Positions 25,949 to 35,084 of a stretch of DNA of 64,000 nt are shown piece by piece (the first letter of the stretch is position 1; each line of letters opens with the position of its first letter). The stretch spans positions 310,001-374,000 of the forward strand of contig JBGAFV010000002.1 in the NCBI GenBank assembly GCA_044227095.1, given 5' to 3'. The notes under the pieces are model-generated. The model saw nothing but the letters and a program-made list of their open reading frames with translations. It searched no databases and was not told where the DNA came from. This stretch comes from JACMLD01 sp044227095 (lineage in GTDB: Bacteria > Bacteroidota > Bacteroidia > Chitinophagales > Chitinophagaceae). Made by a program: the position numbers and the translations under genes.

Positions 25949-26941
25949 TTAAAGGGTTCTTTTAATGTGCTGTTCAAGCATTAATAAATCTGTAAGCACA
26001 ATGGCCGTTACTGCTTCCAGCACCACTGGCACACGCAGCGCAATGCATAAATCATGACGGCCTTTTACTGAAAATGTTTCTATTGCATTGGTCTCCCAAT
26101 TAAGCGTTTGTTGTTCTTTTGGTGTAGAAGAAGTTGGTTTTACTGCAATACGAAAAACAAGTTCGTTGCCATTGGTAATACCACCAACAACACCTCCCGC
26201 ATGATTGGTTTTTGTTTTGCCCCTTTTATCTTCAATAGCATCGTTATGATCTACACCAAACATTCTTGCCGCTGCAAAACCGGTTCCAAATTCAACACCA
26301 CGTATAGCAGGTATAGCAAATACTGCGTGACTAATAACTGATTCTGCCGAATCAAAGAAAGGTTCACCTAATCCAACCGGCAGTCCATTTACCCTGCACT
26401 CTACAATACCGCCAACAGAATCTTTTTGATCGATTGCTTTTTGCAAGCCTTTATCCAAATCCGTTTCACCGCCAATTTCTAAAATGGTGGCGGCTACTTT
26501 TATTTCATTCATTAATTTCTTCGCAATTACCCCAGCCGCTACCAGGCACACGGTTAACCTGCCGCTAAAATGTCCGCCTCCTCTGAAATCTTCATGACCC
26601 CCAAACTTTGCATGCGCTACAAAATCGGCATGGCCAGGCCTCGGCACTGCACGTTGCTTTTCATAATCGCCGCTACGGGTATTTTTATTTTCAAACAATA
26701 TAGTAATGGGTGCACCTGTTGTTTTGCCATTAAAGATGCCGCTTTTAAAAATCGGCAAATCATCTTCCTTGCGTGGCGTAGTTCCTTTCTGTGTACCGCC
26801 TTTTCTTCTTTCAATATCTTCCAGGAAATCTTCTACAGATAATGACAGGCCTGCCGGACAACCATCAATATTAATACCCGCAGATTCGCCATGCGATTCT
26901 CCAAAAATTGATACCCTGAATATTCTGCCAAATGAATTCAT
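25949..26941 (-). CDS. aroC: Chorismate synthase
   Basis: Converts EPSP to chorismate with reduced FMN, the last step of the shikimate trunk. At 330 aa it is slightly short but complete. Signatures: FGESHGESAGINIDGCPAG at the N-terminus, RRKGGTQKGTTPRKEDDLP, the PRPGHADFVAHAKFG segment, GGHFSGRLTV and AAARMFGVDHND. It is 17 bp after a methyltransferase gene within the aromatic run. Confidence 0.95.
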   Translation of the reverse strand: MNSFGRIFRVSIFGESHGESAGINIDGCPAGLSLSVEDFLEDIERRKGGTQKGTTPRKEDDLPIFKSGIFNGKTTGAPITILFENKNTRSGDYEKQRAVPRPGHADFVAHAKFGGHEDFRGGGHFSGRLTVCLVAAGVIAKKLMNEIKVAATILEIGGETDLDKGLQKAIDQKDSVGGIVECRVNGLPVGLGEPFFDSAESVISHAVFAIPAIRGVEFGTGFAAARMFGVDHNDAIEDKRGKTKTNHAGGVVGGITNGNELVFRIAVKPTSSTPKEQQTLNWETNAIETFSVKGRHDLCIALRVPVVLEAVTAIVLTDLLMLEQHIKRTL

Positions 26942-26958
26942 AATCTTTTTTGCGCAAC

Positions 26959-27630
26959 TTATTTTGTTTCTAAAATAAAGATAACCGACATAGGTTTCTT
27001 CGTTTCCGGGTGTACCGGTTCTTTTATTGCAATCAAATTATACTTTGCTGCAAACAGTTCCATCCAGTCTTCTAATGTACGAAAGTACCATTGATAGGGC
27101 TGTTCAAAATCTCTTTTCATGCCATTCCAGCTTCCGTCTTTCCAACCGCTGGCATATTCTGAAGATGCTGCAATGGTTAACGGATGTAAAGTTTGTATAA
27201 ACAGCAAACCGCTTTTATTAAGATATCCCGGAATAGCATGAATCAATTTTTCTGTTTCCTCTTTATCTATCAAAGCAAAATTGATTACTGCTGCGTCAAA
27301 TACCGGTTGTTGTAATTTTTTTCCTGCAGCAAGTTCAGTGTAAGATGCTTGTTCGTAAAAAGGACCATCTTTTGCAATAGCATTTTCTATCAATGCAGCA
27401 ATGGCATCCACACCAAAACATTGCTTTCCTTTTTTGCGCAAAGCCCTGGTTAGCCAGCCTTCTCCGCAGCCAATATCCAGTATGTTTTTGCAACTGTAAT
27501 TACAAACTGCATTTACAATTGCATTATTGGTTACCAGCTTGCGGCTTTCCAGTTCTTCATTATCAATGGTCGCAATCCAGTTAACTGCATTGGCCTTCCA
27601 CGATTGTAATATTTGTTCTGTTACTGACAT
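26959..27630 (-). CDS. Class I SAM-dependent methyltransferase
   Basis: About 223 aa from ATG 27630 (MSVTEQILQSW); an in-frame upstream ATG is possible but adds an unlikely tail. SAM motif I is ILDIGCGEGWLTRAL, followed by the acidic residue of motif II in CFGVDAI and PVFDAAVINFALID. The substrate cannot be read. It lies between aroA and aroC, 17 bp from aroC; in this position it may act on a quinone, an aromatic metabolite or be unrelated. Confidence 0.8.
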   Translation of the reverse strand: MSVTEQILQSWKANAVNWIATIDNEELESRKLVTNNAIVNAVCNYSCKNILDIGCGEGWLTRALRKKGKQCFGVDAIAALIENAIAKDGPFYEQASYTELAAGKKLQQPVFDAAVINFALIDKEETEKLIHAIPGYLNKSGLLFIQTLHPLTIAASSEYASGWKDGSWNGMKRDFEQPYQWYFRTLEDWMELFAAKYNLIAIKEPVHPETKKPMSVIFILETK

Positions 27631-27659
27631 TTTTATTTTTGAAACAAGCATTTGGTCGT

Positions 27660-27890
27660 TCTTCAACTGCGGTTGTGTCACTCACTTCATCTGCAAATCT
27701 TGTATCGTCATTCTTTAACCACATAGTAACATAGGGTCATAGTTTCACATAGACTTTCTATGTGTGCCTATTGTAACTAATGTGCCTATGTGGTAAATTG
27801 TATTTCACTACATAGCATCAATAGAACTATAGCAAATCATAGCGGTTTCACACAATCCTATTAATCTATTTAATCCACCCAAATCCTGGT
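27660..27890. repeat. Intra-operon gap with dispersed repeats
   Basis: The 260-nt gap between aroA and the methyltransferase contains a 'gttgtgtcactcacttcatc' element, an inverted pair ttaaccacatag / ctatgtggtaa (about 27717-27797), and near the aroA stop 'atcctggttcagacaatt', the reverse of the TTGTCTGAACCA element. No gene. Confidence 0.6.
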
Positions 27891-29159
27891 TCAGACAATT
27901 ACTCCACCCAACTTTTTCAAATGCTCATAAAAGTCCGGATAAGATTTATTAATAGCATCTGCTTCTTCTATTACTGTTTGTCCATCTGCTTTTAATGCTG
28001 CTACTGCACATGCCATAGCAATGCGGTGGTCGTGCCGCGAATGCACTTTAGCACCTTTTATTCCTGTGCCGCCTTTAATCAGCATCAGATCATCCTGCAA
28101 AGTTATTTCAATACCCATCTTGCCAAATTCTTCCTGTAACGTTAATGCACGGTTGCTTTCTTTATGCGTGAGCCTGCTTGCTCCTTCAATAGAAGTTGTA
28201 CCATTGCAGCATGCAGCCAGTGCCACGAGCGGCGGAAACAAATCTGGACAATCTGTTGCATTGAAATGAAATGCTTTTAACGGCAGCGGCCTCAATTCTA
28301 TTTGTGATGACTCAATAGAAATACCAGCACCACAATCAATCAATGCCTGCAAAACAGCTTTATCCGCCTGCGTCGAATATACATCCAGCCCTTTCACGGT
28401 TATATTACCTGCAATTGCCCCTGCTACTAATAAGAATGCGCCACCGCTCCAGTCTCCTTCTACAGTATAGTTGTGAGTCTTTAGTCCGGAGTCTTTAGCT
28501 GCTGCACTAAAATAAAATGATTCGTAATTACGGTTCTCCGGCACCTTCATACCAAACTGCTTCATTACATCCAATGTAAGGTCTATATAAGGCCGGCTTT
28601 TAAGATTATTAACTGTTATTGAAACATCCTTTGCATCCGATGCTGCATAAGACATTAATAAGCCTGTTAAAAATTGTGAACTCAGCGATCCATCAATTGA
28701 AATATTTTTTGGAACAACCGGCCCCTGTATTACCAGTGGCAGCCTGCCGTTTTTTGTCTGTACTTTAATACCGATTTGCGGCAGCACTTCATCAAAAAAA
28801 TCCATTGGCCTTGTAGCCAGGCTGCCACTACCGTTGATGGTTACCTGCTTTTCGCTTAAAGCAACTAGTGGTGTAAACATTCTTATGCTCAGTCCGCTTT
28901 CGCCACAATTTATTTCGTCAGAAACCGGCTCAACACCTTTGCTGTTAATGATTAATTCTTCTCCACTTACCGACAGCCCTGCACCAAGCCTTTGTACAAT
29001 ATCCATTGCGGCTTTATCGTCGTTAGAATGTCCTGGATTCTTTATAACACTTTTCCCTTTTGCCACTAACGCTGCCGCACAAGCTCTTTGCATAGAACTT
29101 TTAGACGCTGGCGCCTGTATGCTTCCTGATAATTGTGATGGTTGTATTGTTGCAATCAT
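27891..29159 (-). CDS. aroA: 3-phosphoshikimate 1-carboxyvinyltransferase (EPSP synthase)
   Basis: Joins PEP and shikimate-3-phosphate to make EPSP. Length 422 aa. Seen motifs: APASKSSMQRACAAALVA at the N-terminus, SGLSIRMFTPLVAL, GSGSLATRPMDFF, SSQFLTGLLMS, DWSGGAFLLVAGAIAG and DHRIAMACAVAAL. The palindromic CCCTTTAGGG element lies directly upstream of the ATG, 29160-29177. Confidence 0.94.
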   Translation of the reverse strand: MIATIQPSQLSGSIQAPASKSSMQRACAAALVAKGKSVIKNPGHSNDDKAAMDIVQRLGAGLSVSGEELIINSKGVEPVSDEINCGESGLSIRMFTPLVALSEKQVTINGSGSLATRPMDFFDEVLPQIGIKVQTKNGRLPLVIQGPVVPKNISIDGSLSSQFLTGLLMSYAASDAKDVSITVNNLKSRPYIDLTLDVMKQFGMKVPENRNYESFYFSAAAKDSGLKTHNYTVEGDWSGGAFLLVAGAIAGNITVKGLDVYSTQADKAVLQALIDCGAGISIESSQIELRPLPLKAFHFNATDCPDLFPPLVALAACCNGTTSIEGASRLTHKESNRALTLQEEFGKMGIEITLQDDLMLIKGGTGIKGAKVHSRHDHRIAMACAVAALKADGQTVIEEADAINKSYPDFYEHLKKLGGVIV

Positions 29160-29177
29160 GCCCCAGCCCTAAAGGGT
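29160..29177 (-). repeat. CCCTTTAGGG element abutting the aroA start
   Basis: On the minus strand ACCCTTTAGGGCTGGGGC directly precedes the aroA ATG. A near-identical block precedes aroB, and a longer palindromic form precedes pheA. The G-run lies where a Shine-Dalgarno-like site could act. Confidence 0.6.
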
Positions 29178-29180
29178 AAA

Positions 29181-30194
29181 TTAAAGTTGATGAATTAATG
29201 TTTCCAATTCTTTTAGTGGTATACTCTTCACAATACCTTTTCCTATCTTATCCAGCAATACATAATTCATTGCTGTATTTACTTTTTTCTTGTCTTTTTG
29301 TAAAATGTCAAAAGCCTTCGCTTTGTCAAACTCAGTATAAGTTGGCAAACCGTATTTGCTGATAAGCTTCACCACCTTTTCTGTTTGTTTAAACCCGGTG
29401 AGTTCTTCAGAAAGATGACAGGCATAGGTCATACCAATAGCAACCGCCTGTCCGTGAGAAAAAGCATACATATTTTCTATTGCATGCGCCAGCGTATGAC
29501 CAAAGTTCAGCAGCTTTCTGTCGCCACTCTCAAACTCATCTTTCTGTACCACTTTGGTTTTTAAAATAGCATTGCGCTGTATCAGCTCACACAATAAAAC
29601 TTTTTTGCTTTGATACTTCTTCAGTGTATTTTCTTCCAACTCCCGGAACATGGCTGCATCTTTTATACAGGCATGTTTTATAATTTCTGCAAAACCATTT
29701 TCCCATTCAGATTGTGGCAATGAGTTTACAAAAACCATGTCATGCAAAATAAAAGATGGCTGGCGTATAATGCCCACCATGTTCTTATACAATCCTACGT
29801 CAATACCGTTTTTGCCGCCAATGCTAGCATCCACCATAGAAAGAATAGTGGTAGGAATAAAACCAAACCGTATTCCCCGCATGTATACCGATGCTGCATA
29901 ACCTGTAATATCTGTAACTACTCCGCCGCCTACACCTACCAATGTAGATTTTCTATCAGCACCGTATTCTATTAGCTGACCAATTAGATTATCAACCGTT
30001 GCCTGTGTTTTATATTGTTCGCCCGATTTTATTACAATCGTTTTCCAGTTCTTAAACCTTTTTGTATGGGCATTAAAAACATTTTCATCAGTAACTATAA
30101 TTGTTGACTGCTGATCAACAATCTCTTTCAAATGACCAATGCCGTTTGCCAGGTAATAATTTACTGATGAAGATGAAAATTTATAGGTTTTCAT
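29181..30194 (-). CDS. aroB: 3-dehydroquinate synthase
   Basis: NAD- and metal-dependent cyclisation of DAHP to 3-dehydroquinate. Length 337 aa. Seen: LVGVGGGVVTDITGYAASVYMRGIRFGFIPTTILSMVDASIGGKNGIDVG (nucleotide and metal region) and LLNFGHTLAHAIENMYAFSHGQAVAIGM (zinc histidines). It starts 21 bp before aroA; the ATG is preceded immediately by a CCCTTTAGGGG element. Confidence 0.95.
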   Translation of the reverse strand: MKTYKFSSSSVNYYLANGIGHLKEIVDQQSTIIVTDENVFNAHTKRFKNWKTIVIKSGEQYKTQATVDNLIGQLIEYGADRKSTLVGVGGGVVTDITGYAASVYMRGIRFGFIPTTILSMVDASIGGKNGIDVGLYKNMVGIIRQPSFILHDMVFVNSLPQSEWENGFAEIIKHACIKDAAMFRELEENTLKKYQSKKVLLCELIQRNAILKTKVVQKDEFESGDRKLLNFGHTLAHAIENMYAFSHGQAVAIGMTYACHLSEELTGFKQTEKVVKLISKYGLPTYTEFDKAKAFDILQKDKKKVNTAMNYVLLDKIGKGIVKSIPLKELETLIHQL

Positions 30195-30213
30195 ACCCCT
30201 GACCCCTAAAGGG
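30195..30213 (-). repeat. CCCTTTAGGGG element abutting the aroB start
   Basis: On the minus strand CCCTTTAGGGGTCAGGGGT directly precedes the aroB ATG. Shared with the aroA and pheA upstream regions. Confidence 0.6.
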
Positions 30214-30377
30214 AAATTGATTGGTTTATTAATATGATTCGTTTAACTGAATGTTCTGTTTATTAAAATAGCAGATAGCTAATTCACAAACAAAAAATTC
30301 GGACCTCAAAGAATAAAATAAAGTTAGCTGTTACTTTACATGTTAGATCTAAGTCCCCCCTTCAGGGGAAAAGGGGT

Positions 30378-31469
30378 CTAGCTATTCATTATCTTATTCT
30401 GGTGATTGATACTTTCCATATGCACTGCATCCAGGTATTTGGTAATAAAATCTTTTCCAAGACCCAGTTTTTCACCGCGGTTGAATGCCCTTTCAAGAAT
30501 TTCATTCCAGCGGTTGGTTTGCAAAATGGTAATGTTGTTATCTTTCTTATACTGTCCAATCTGGTCAGCAATTTTCATGCGCTGCCCAAGTATCTGCATC
30601 AACTCATCATCAAGGTGATTGATTTGCTGACGCAATTTTTCCAATGCTGCATGATACTCTTCTGAGTTCACATCTTCATTGCGCCAAACAATTGCATCCA
30701 GCATTTCGGCAAGTTTTTCAGGCGTTACCTGTTGTTTTGCATCGCTCCATGCATTATCAGGATCAATATGGCTTTCAATCATCAGTCCGTCAAAGTCAAG
30801 GTCAATAGCTTTCTGTGCTACTTCCATCAAAATATCCCTGCGGCCGCAGATATGAGAAGGATCATTAATGATCATCATACCAGGGTTGCGGCGTTTCATT
30901 TCAATAGCAAGGTGCCACATGGGTGCATTGCGGTATTCAGTATTTCCATAAGAAGAAAAGCCACGGTGTATTAAACCAATTTGTTTTACGCCAGCTCTTG
31001 CCACACGTTCTACTGCTCCTGTCCACAATTCAAGATCTGGATTAATAGGATTTTTTATAAGTACTGGTATATCTACACCTCTCAGCGCATCTGCTACTTC
31101 CTGTACGCTGAAAGGGTTAACTGTTGTACGTGCGCCAATCCACAAAACATCTACATCAAACGTAAGTGCATCTTCTACTTGTTTTCCGGTTGCCACTTCT
31201 ACAGTTGTTGGCAAACCGGTTAATTTTTTTGCCTGCTGCAGCCATGGCAAACCTTTTGCGCCTATGCCTTCAAACAAACCTGGTTTTGTACGTGGCTTCC
31301 AGATACCTGCACGCAGCATATCTATTTTACCGGTATTGGCTAAACGCTGTGCTGTAGTTATTAACTGTTCTTCGGTCTCAGCACTGCATGGACCGGAAAT
31401 AATTAATGGACGTTTGTTCCATTTTTCCTGTACTAACTCTTTCATTGTGTTTTCTATTGCTTGTTGCAT
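30378..31469 (-). CDS. Bifunctional DAHP synthase / chorismate mutase
   Basis: First step of the shikimate pathway fused to the branch enzyme. The N-terminal part (about 1-265) is a type I KDPG-like DAHP synthase: PLIISGPCSAETEEQL, RAGIWKPRTKPGLFEGIGAKGL, VLWIGARTTVNPF, NDPSHICGRRD and ESHIDPDNAWSDAKQQVTPE. The C-terminal 90 residues form an AroQ-type chorismate mutase (LEKLRQQINHLDDELMQILGQRMKIADQIGQYKKDNN). Such fusions allow prephenate or chorismate-linked feedback. Total 363 aa. A 323-nt gap separates it from tyrA. Stop is TAG. Confidence 0.93.
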   Translation of the reverse strand: MQQAIENTMKELVQEKWNKRPLIISGPCSAETEEQLITTAQRLANTGKIDMLRAGIWKPRTKPGLFEGIGAKGLPWLQQAKKLTGLPTTVEVATGKQVEDALTFDVDVLWIGARTTVNPFSVQEVADALRGVDIPVLIKNPINPDLELWTGAVERVARAGVKQIGLIHRGFSSYGNTEYRNAPMWHLAIEMKRRNPGMMIINDPSHICGRRDILMEVAQKAIDLDFDGLMIESHIDPDNAWSDAKQQVTPEKLAEMLDAIVWRNEDVNSEEYHAALEKLRQQINHLDDELMQILGQRMKIADQIGQYKKDNNITILQTNRWNEILERAFNRGEKLGLGKDFITKYLDAVHMESINHQNKIMNS

Positions 31470-31599
31470 TTTTGAAAAGATTGTAAAGTTAAGCCCTCTT
31501 TCCCAATCAGGAATAACAGGGTTTTAATTGTTTAATAATTATTGTTCCGGCAATCGTAATTCTATTTGGCATTCTTGCGTCGCACTCTTGTACAATTGT

Positions 31600-31792
31600 A
31601 AGGAAAGCGGCTAGCTACTAGCTGTTAGCTGCTAGCTTTTCCTTCTAAAATAAATCGATAGTAATCATAAATTTCTTACACTTCGACTTCTTCTTCATTT
31701 CCCCCATTTATCATATCTATTACATTCACCACATTCATTGCAATTCCCAAATCTCAAAATCCCGCAATCAGCAATTCTTCTTCATTTCCACA
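31600..31792. repeat. Gap between tyrA and DAHP synthase with AGCT words and CACATT words
   Basis: Contains 'gctagctactagctgttagc' words (about 31608-31640) and a CATT/CACATT-rich run next to the tyrA stop. It belongs to the same families as 1873-2052. No gene or leader peptide was seen in the 323-nt gap. Confidence 0.6.
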
Positions 31793-32641
31793 TTATTTTA
31801 TTATTCTCCTAATCTTATTCGCATCTTCTATCAACTGTAACAAATAACCATAATTCTCTTTTTCCAAACAGGCTTTAAATTTTCTCAATTGAGAAATATG
31901 CTCATTCAAAACATCCAAAACATTCTCCCTGTTTTGCATAAAGATGGGAACCCACATCGCAGGGTTGCTTTTTGCCAAACGCACAGTGCTTTCAAAACCA
32001 CCACCTGCCAGTTCAAAAATGGCATCTTCTTCTTTTTCTTTTTCCAATACTGTATTGGCCAGCGCAAAAGATGTAATGTGAGAAATATGACTTACATATG
32101 CCGCATGCATATCATGACTAACTGCATCCATATACACCAGGTGCATACCAATCTGTTTGTACATTTCTTCTACCGCAGTTACTGCATTTGCATCACTTTT
32201 TTCTTTCTCGCAAATCACACATGTGCGGCCAATAAATGCATTCTTCACAGCCGCTTCCGGGCCACTGTATTCGGTACCCCACATTGGGTGCGTGGCTACA
32301 AACCGCCTGCGCATGGGATGATCAGCAATGGCTTCACACAAAGCATTTTTTGTAGACCCGGCATCCACAACAATTTGCTTATCCGTAACCAAATCCATTA
32401 CACGCTGCATTACAGGCAGGGTTACATCAACAGGTATCGACACATAAATCAAATCACTTTTTGCAATGGCTGCTTCTAACGGTAATGCCTCATCTATTAA
32501 TCCAAGCTCAATTGCTTTTTTCAAGCTTTCAGGGCTTCGGCCAACGCCTATTATTTTTTTTGCGAGCCCTTTTTCTTTTAGCGCAAGTCCTAGCGAACCG
32601 CCTATTAATCCAACGCCTATTATGTTAACTGTATCAAACAT
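31793..32641 (-). CDS. tyrA: Prephenate dehydrogenase
   Basis: Oxidative decarboxylation of prephenate to 4-hydroxyphenylpyruvate, the tyrosine branch. A 282-aa TyrA with an N-terminal NAD(P) fold (VNIIGVGLIGGSLGLALKEKG, residues 5-25) and conserved VDAGSTKNAL, RRFVATHPMWGTEYSGPEAA, SHDMHAAYVSHISHI and GGGFESTVRLAKSNPAMW. It has no ACT domain, so tyrosine feedback is not evident in the protein. Confidence 0.94.
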   Translation of the reverse strand: MFDTVNIIGVGLIGGSLGLALKEKGLAKKIIGVGRSPESLKKAIELGLIDEALPLEAAIAKSDLIYVSIPVDVTLPVMQRVMDLVTDKQIVVDAGSTKNALCEAIADHPMRRRFVATHPMWGTEYSGPEAAVKNAFIGRTCVICEKEKSDANAVTAVEEMYKQIGMHLVYMDAVSHDMHAAYVSHISHITSFALANTVLEKEKEEDAIFELAGGGFESTVRLAKSNPAMWVPIFMQNRENVLDVLNEHISQLRKFKACLEKENYGYLLQLIEDANKIRRIIK

Positions 32642-32816
32642 GATGTCTAAGAGAACAAAGAGAAAAGGAGGTAAAAAAAGACGCTGCCTGCATCTTCCTT
32701 TTCCCGTTGTTCATTTTTTTATTGTTATACTTACTGTATTGCCCTGCTAATTTTACTTTCCTGCTCATCTTCCTTTTTCTCTTTCATCCATTAAATTCCT
32801 TCTCCTCTTTTTCTCA

Positions 32817-33986
32817 TTACACTCTTAGCGCTTTTTCCCTTTGCACCCTTAGAATAGCTCCGTCAATATTCTCTTCTTTACAACACAAACTCACTCTTAC
32901 ATAATTATTTCCTTCGCTGCCAAATATGCCGCCGGGTGTAATAAACACATTGGCATTGTACAAAACTTCATCACTGAGTGCATAACCGTCTTTATAACCT
33001 GCAGGTATTTTTGCCCACACAAACATGCCTGCCTGGTCTTTACTGAATTCACACCGCAATAACTCAAGCAATGCAAATACTTTCTCTCGTCTGTTTTTGT
33101 AGATATAATTTATGGAGAGGTACCAGTCTTTGCCAAGGCCCAATGCTTTTGCTGCGGCCAGTTGCAAGGGCAAAAACATACCGCTGTCCATATTGCTTTT
33201 AAAGCGCAGCACTTCGTCAATTCTTTCTTTGGCGGCACAAATCATACCTACACGCCAGCCTGCCATATTTTGTGATTTGCTTAATGAATTCAATTCAATA
33301 ACACAATCTTTTGCACCATCAATACTCAACAAACTCATCGGCTCATCATTCAAAATAAAACTGTAAGGGTTGTCGTGAATGATTAAAATATTTTTACTGC
33401 CTGCCCATTTTACCAATTGCTTAAAGAAAACTTTTGTTGGCAATTGACCAGTTGGCATGTGCGGGTAGTTCACAAACATCATTTTTACTTTGCTGAGATC
33501 GGTTTTATCCAGCGCATCAAAATCAGGTTGCCAGTTATTGGCTTCTGTTAAATGATAAGCTTTGATAGTACCACCGGCCAATTTTACGGCGCTGCTGTAT
33601 GTTGGATAGCCCGGATTAGGTATCAGCACTTCATCACCTTCATTGAGATAGGTCATACAGATGTGCATTATCCCTTCTTTGCTTCCTATCAAGGGTAATA
33701 TTTCTGTATCAGGGTTCAGATCAACGTTGTACCATGTTTTGTACCAGTTGCTGATGGCATTGCGCAAAATTGGTGAGCCTTTGTAACTCTGATAAGCATG
33801 TGTGTTTGGTTTTGCACTTTCTTCCTGCAAAACTTTTATTACATCCGGATGCGGCGGCAAATCCGGGCTGCCAATGCCAAGGCTGATGATATTCTTTCCC
33901 TGTTTGTTCAGCTCATCTATCTCACGCAGTTTCTGCGAAAAATAATATTCGCCAATGCCTTCGAGTCTTTTTGATGTACTAATCAT
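32817..33986 (-). CDS. PLP-dependent class I/II aminotransferase in aromatic operon
   Basis: About 389 aa from ATG 33986 (MISTSKRLEGIGEYYFSQKL), chosen since it starts the conserved family N-terminus. The PLP lysine is K237 (NSLSKSQNMAGWRVG); other fold type I residues include HAYQSYKGSP, PNPGYPTYSSAVKLAGG and HDNPYSFI. Its place between tyrA and pheA suggests it transaminates phenylpyruvate and hydroxyphenylpyruvate to Phe and Tyr; that specificity is inferred from context. Confidence 0.88.
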   Translation of the reverse strand: MISTSKRLEGIGEYYFSQKLREIDELNKQGKNIISLGIGSPDLPPHPDVIKVLQEESAKPNTHAYQSYKGSPILRNAISNWYKTWYNVDLNPDTEILPLIGSKEGIMHICMTYLNEGDEVLIPNPGYPTYSSAVKLAGGTIKAYHLTEANNWQPDFDALDKTDLSKVKMMFVNYPHMPTGQLPTKVFFKQLVKWAGSKNILIIHDNPYSFILNDEPMSLLSIDGAKDCVIELNSLSKSQNMAGWRVGMICAAKERIDEVLRFKSNMDSGMFLPLQLAAAKALGLGKDWYLSINYIYKNRREKVFALLELLRCEFSKDQAGMFVWAKIPAGYKDGYALSDEVLYNANVFITPGGIFGSEGNNYVRVSLCCKEENIDGAILRVQREKALRV

Positions 33987-34109
33987 GTCTGATGTCTGAT
34001 GTGATGAGGTCTGATTTTGTTTATGCAATCATACTTCATCGTTTTCTAATTTATTTGTGTTCGACTATTTCTCTTCTGACTAAGAACTAAAGACTATGAA
34101 CTATAAACT
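33987..34109. repeat. Gap between pheA and aminotransferase with short-word repeats
   Basis: Contains 'atgtctgatgtctgatgtga' words and 'ttctgactaagaactaaaga' words (ending 'ctatgaactataaactctaa'), related to the AGTC words at 40.1 kb. No gene seen. Confidence 0.55.
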
Positions 34110-34940
34110 CTAAACTGTTTTCCCCTTCTTATACACCCCATACACTTTCACTTCTTCCGTCAACGGTTTTATAGCATCCATTACTGTATTAAACTGTTCC
34201 AATGAATCAAATTCCATGTCTGCATGAAAACTATAACGCCAGTCGCTGCCCGGTATCGGAAAACTTTGCAGCTTGCTTAAATTAATACCACCATCTGCTA
34301 TTTGTGTTAGCACTTTTGCAAGACTGCCGCGTGAATGATCAGTATGAAAATTTACTGATGCTTTGTTGGGCGCATCCTGCATTACCAGTTTGTCTTCTCG
34401 TTGCAGAATTAAAAAACGGGTATAGTTGTTTTTCATAGTGTGGATATTGGGCGCAATCATGTGCAGGTTAAAAAGTTCTGCTGCAAGTTTGCTGGCAATA
34501 GCCGCTACATGTTTGCTCCTGTGCTGGTGTACATGTTTTGCACTCAATGCGGTATCTTCTGTTTCAATCAGTTTCCAGTTGTATTTATCCAAAAAACCAA
34601 AACATTGCTGAATAGCCATCGGGTGAGAATGTACTTCGCGGATGTCTTCCAGTTTTACTCCCGGGTTTACCATTAAATTTTGCCTTATCTGCAGGTAAAT
34701 TTCCCCGGCAATTTTAAGATTACTTTTCTTCAGCAAATTATAGTTGGGAAGAATGCTGCCCGCAATGGAATTTTCAATGGCCATCACACCACCATCGCTT
34801 TCTTTTTTGCTACCGGCAATTCTTATTACTTCTTTAAAAGTAGCGCAGGGCAATACTCCTACATCCTTACCAAAAAACTGCTGCGCTGCCACCTGGTGAA
34901 AGCTGCCTTCGTACCCTTGTATTGAAACTTTTGTTGCCAT
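34110..34940 (-). CDS. pheA: Prephenate dehydratase with ACT domain
   Basis: Converts prephenate to phenylpyruvate. About 276 aa from ATG 34940 (MATKVSIQGYEGSFHQVAA); more upstream starts exist. The catalytic NNYTRF gives T174, R175, F176. A C-terminal ACT domain (about 195-270) has GSLAKVL and LSKLQSFPIPGSDWRY instead of the GALV and ESRP phenylalanine-binding motifs of enteric enzymes, as also recalled for other Bacteroidota. First structural gene of the aromatic operon; a leader peptide and terminator hairpin lie upstream. Confidence 0.93.
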   Translation of the reverse strand: MATKVSIQGYEGSFHQVAAQQFFGKDVGVLPCATFKEVIRIAGSKKESDGGVMAIENSIAGSILPNYNLLKKSNLKIAGEIYLQIRQNLMVNPGVKLEDIREVHSHPMAIQQCFGFLDKYNWKLIETEDTALSAKHVHQHRSKHVAAIASKLAAELFNLHMIAPNIHTMKNNYTRFLILQREDKLVMQDAPNKASVNFHTDHSRGSLAKVLTQIADGGINLSKLQSFPIPGSDWRYSFHADMEFDSLEQFNTVMDAIKPLTEEVKVYGVYKKGKTV

Positions 34941-34960
34941 AATCATTTTGCTTTGCCATC

Positions 34961-35016
34961 CCACCCCTAACCCCTAAAGGGGAACCCGTTCTTCTCCCCT
35001 TTAGGGGCAGGGGTGG
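34961..35016 (-). repeat. Long imperfect palindrome just upstream of pheA
   Basis: Arms ccacccctaacccctaaagg... (34961-34983) and ...tttaggggcaggggtgg (34995-35016) pair over about 22 bp with a small mismatch, around an 11-nt loop. It contains the same CCCTTTAGGGG words found at the aroA and aroB starts. It lies between the attenuator terminator and the pheA start. Confidence 0.75.
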
Positions 35017-35020
35017 GTAA

Positions 35021-35048
35021 CAAAAAGTCCCCCGGTTATCGGGGGACT
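35021..35048 (-). terminator. Attenuator-type terminator upstream of pheA
   Basis: On the minus strand a 9-bp stem agtcccccg/cgggggact with a 5-nt loop is followed by TTTTT. It begins 37 nt after the stop of the aromatic leader peptide and 81 nt before the pheA start. A CGGGG at 35098-35102 inside the leader ORF can pair with CCCCG (35040-35044) of its 5' arm, a possible antiterminator. Confidence 0.75.
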
Positions 35049-35084
35049 CTTTTATGTTGTTTTACAATTTTAAGTTTAAGTGTA

